Below, piece after piece: positions 5,314 through 6,551 of a DNA stretch of 6,551 nucleotides. Both the position numbers and the translations under genes were made by a program. The stretch is from Candidatus Magasanikbacteria bacterium CG_4_10_14_0_2_um_filter_41_10 (GTDB lineage: Bacteria; Patescibacteriota; Patescibacteriia; Magasanikbacterales; UBA922). Position 1 is the stretch's first letter, and each line of letters starts with the position of its first letter. Where the stretch lies: the NCBI GenBank assembly GCA_002792995.1, contig PFPJ01000049.1:1-6551 (forward strand), given 5' to 3'. The notes beneath the pieces were generated by a model, which did no database searches, was not told where the DNA came from, and was given only the letters and a program-made list of their open reading frames with translations.

Positions 5314-6003
5314 ATGATTCATCTTTCCTCTGTATCAAAACAATATAGTGCTGATAGTGTAGGCCTTGCGGATGTTGATTTGTCTATCGAGGCAGGAGAG
5401 TTTGTATCTATTGTGGGACAAAGCGGTACTGGCAAGACAACTCTTATCAAATTGCTTATTGCAGAAGAAAAACCTACCAGCGGAACGATTGAAATTGGAG
5501 GCTGGGATATTTCTCGTATTCGTCAGGCAGATATTCCGTTACTTCGTCGTCAGATAGGAGTTATTTTTCAAGATTTTAAGTTACTTTCAAAAAAAACGGT
5601 ACAAGAAAATGTTGCTTTTGCGTTGCAAGTAGCAGGGGAGCCCTATAAACGTATTAGGGATATTGTTCCTCGTGTGGTTGAAATTGTGGGTTTGAAACAC
5701 AAAATGGATAGATATCCACACCAACTCTCTGGCGGAGAACAACAACGTGTGGTGATCGCACGTTCTCTTGTGCATCGCCCGAAAATTATTGTTGCTGATG
5801 AACCAACTGGTAATTTGGATAGTATTAACACAGAAGAGATCATGGAAATTTTAAAAAAAATAAATGAGTTTGGGACTACGATTGTGCTTGTCACTCACAA
5901 CCGAGATATTGTCAATCAGCTTCGTAAACGTGTTGTGGTGCTTCAAGATGGAAAAATCATTTCAGATGAACGACACGGAAAATATCATTTAAGTGCGACG
6001 TAG
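5314..6003 (+). CDS. ftsE: Cell division ATP-binding protein FtsE
   Basis: This 229-residue ABC ATPase is of normal FtsE length. It pairs with FtsX at the cytoplasmic membrane; the complex uses ATP to switch on extracellular peptidoglycan hydrolases during division rather than to transport a solute. Walker A is GQSGTGKT (35-42), the Q-loop is FQDFKLL (85-91), the signature is LSGGEQQR (138-145), Walker B is IIVADEP (158-164) followed by TGNLD, and the H-loop is THN with His195. The start at 5314 matches the usual FtsE N-terminus (MIHLSSVSKQY) and lies just after an extended -10. The same frame stays open upstream to 4861, through the GC-rich island, so automated callers may add a false N-terminal extension of about 150 residues. 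There is no Shine-Dalgarno. Confidence 0.95.
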   Translation: MIHLSSVSKQYSADSVGLADVDLSIEAGEFVSIVGQSGTGKTTLIKLLIAEEKPTSGTIEIGGWDISRIRQADIPLLRRQIGVIFQDFKLLSKKTVQENVAFALQVAGEPYKRIRDIVPRVVEIVGLKHKMDRYPHQLSGGEQQRVVIARSLVHRPKIIVADEPTGNLDSINTEEIMEILKKINEFGTTIVLVTHNRDIVNQLRKRVVVLQDGKIISDERHGKYHLSAT

Positions 6004-6004
6004 T

Positions 6005-6551
6005 ATGTATTCTTTTTTTCGAATCATTCGATTTGCGTTACAGGATATCGTAAGAAATATAGGTCTTTCATTCATGACGGTGTTTGTGTTGGTCCTCATG
6101 CTTTTGTCGGTCAATACACTTCTTTTCATACGTCTGGTTACCAATGAAGCAACGACCTCTATACGAGATCAAATCGATGTCAGTATTTATTTGTCACCAG
6201 ACGCTACTGCAGACGAAGTAGATGAAGTATATACATACATTGGTTCGCTTCCTGAAGTAACGCAAGCAACCTTTTTTTCTCAAGAAGAAGTGCTTCAGAA
6301 TTTTCGTACATTGTACAAGGACAACGAAAATATTCTTTCATCGCTCGACGAGCTCAGCGACAATCCTCTTGGAGCAACAATTGTCATAAAAACAAAAAAT
6401 CCAGCAGATTACTCAAAAGTGATTGATGATTTGAGTGTCCCTGAATATGAAACAATTGTAGAATCAAAAACGTTTACTGATACACAGGGAGCTATCCAAA
6501 AAATTGATGTTATTACTACCAATGTGGAACATTTTTCTTTTGCCTTGACTG
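6005..6551 (+). CDS. ftsX: Cell division protein FtsX, N-terminal part (3' end outside window)
   Basis: This is the membrane partner of FtsE, with 182 residues visible of about 300 expected. A short amphipathic cytoplasmic start (MYSFFRIIRFALQDIVRN) leads to transmembrane helix 1 (about 22-44). The extracytoplasmic domain follows (about 50-172), which in other bacteria binds the hydrolase or its activator. Family-typical stretches are VSIYLSPDATADEVDEV (59-75), FFSQEEVLQNF (90-100), SLDELSDNPLGATIVIKTKN (113-132) and the run-up to helix 2 (HFSFALT) where the window ends. The ATG lies one base after the ftsE stop codon, so translation is probably coupled and the two proteins made in balance. 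A hydrolase gene may follow, which cannot be seen here. Confidence 0.92.
   Translation, partial: MYSFFRIIRFALQDIVRNIGLSFMTVFVLVLMLLSVNTLLFIRLVTNEATTSIRDQIDVSIYLSPDATADEVDEVYTYIGSLPEVTQATFFSQEEVLQNFRTLYKDNENILSSLDELSDNPLGATIVIKTKNPADYSKVIDDLSVPEYETIVESKTFTDTQGAIQKIDVITTNVEHFSFALT

Overview
The window looks like chromosome from a member of the Candidate Phyla Radiation (Patescibacteria), most like the Parcubacteria/ABY1 groups. This is inferred from gene content and sequence style. The MurE-like ligase has no UDP-binding domain, the FtsB-like and parvulin proteins are short and divergent, and most of the sequence is AT-rich (about 40% GC by eye). Genes are tightly packed and recognisable Shine-Dalgarno sites are absent. 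No conserved gene contains an in-frame TGA, so the standard genetic code applies.

From left to right on the + strand: the 3' end of a P2-type cation ATPase (1-669), a translin/TRAX-family protein with its three catalytic acidic residues (685-1263), a MurE-like ligase (1270-2574), an FtsB/DivIC-like division protein (2602-3081), a membrane-anchored parvulin-type prolyl isomerase (3092-4210) and a small helical protein of unknown function (4216-4665). Gaps are only 5 to 27 bases, so these probably form one transcription unit with internal promoters. Next come a consensus promoter and tRNA-Thr(CGU) (4745-4817). The right end holds ftsE (5314-6003) and the first 60% of ftsX (6005-6551), spaced by one base.

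The odd region is 4838-5245, between the tRNA and ftsE. It is a complete, compact, opposite-strand cassette: a near-consensus promoter, a GGAGGAG ribosome site, a 98-codon four-cysteine ORF and a very strong GC-rich hairpin terminator. I counted 64% GC for 4861-5160, and about 80% of the ORF's codons end in G or C. It is also the only gene here that stops with TGA. It looks horizontally acquired. I do not recognise the protein.

Most native genes concern the envelope and division: cell-wall ligase, FtsB, extracytoplasmic foldase and FtsEX. FtsEX normally controls a peptidoglycan hydrolase. ftsB and ftsE share a promoter geometry, an extended -10 (TGnTATACT) ending 10-11 bases before the ATG, which predicts nearly leaderless mRNAs.
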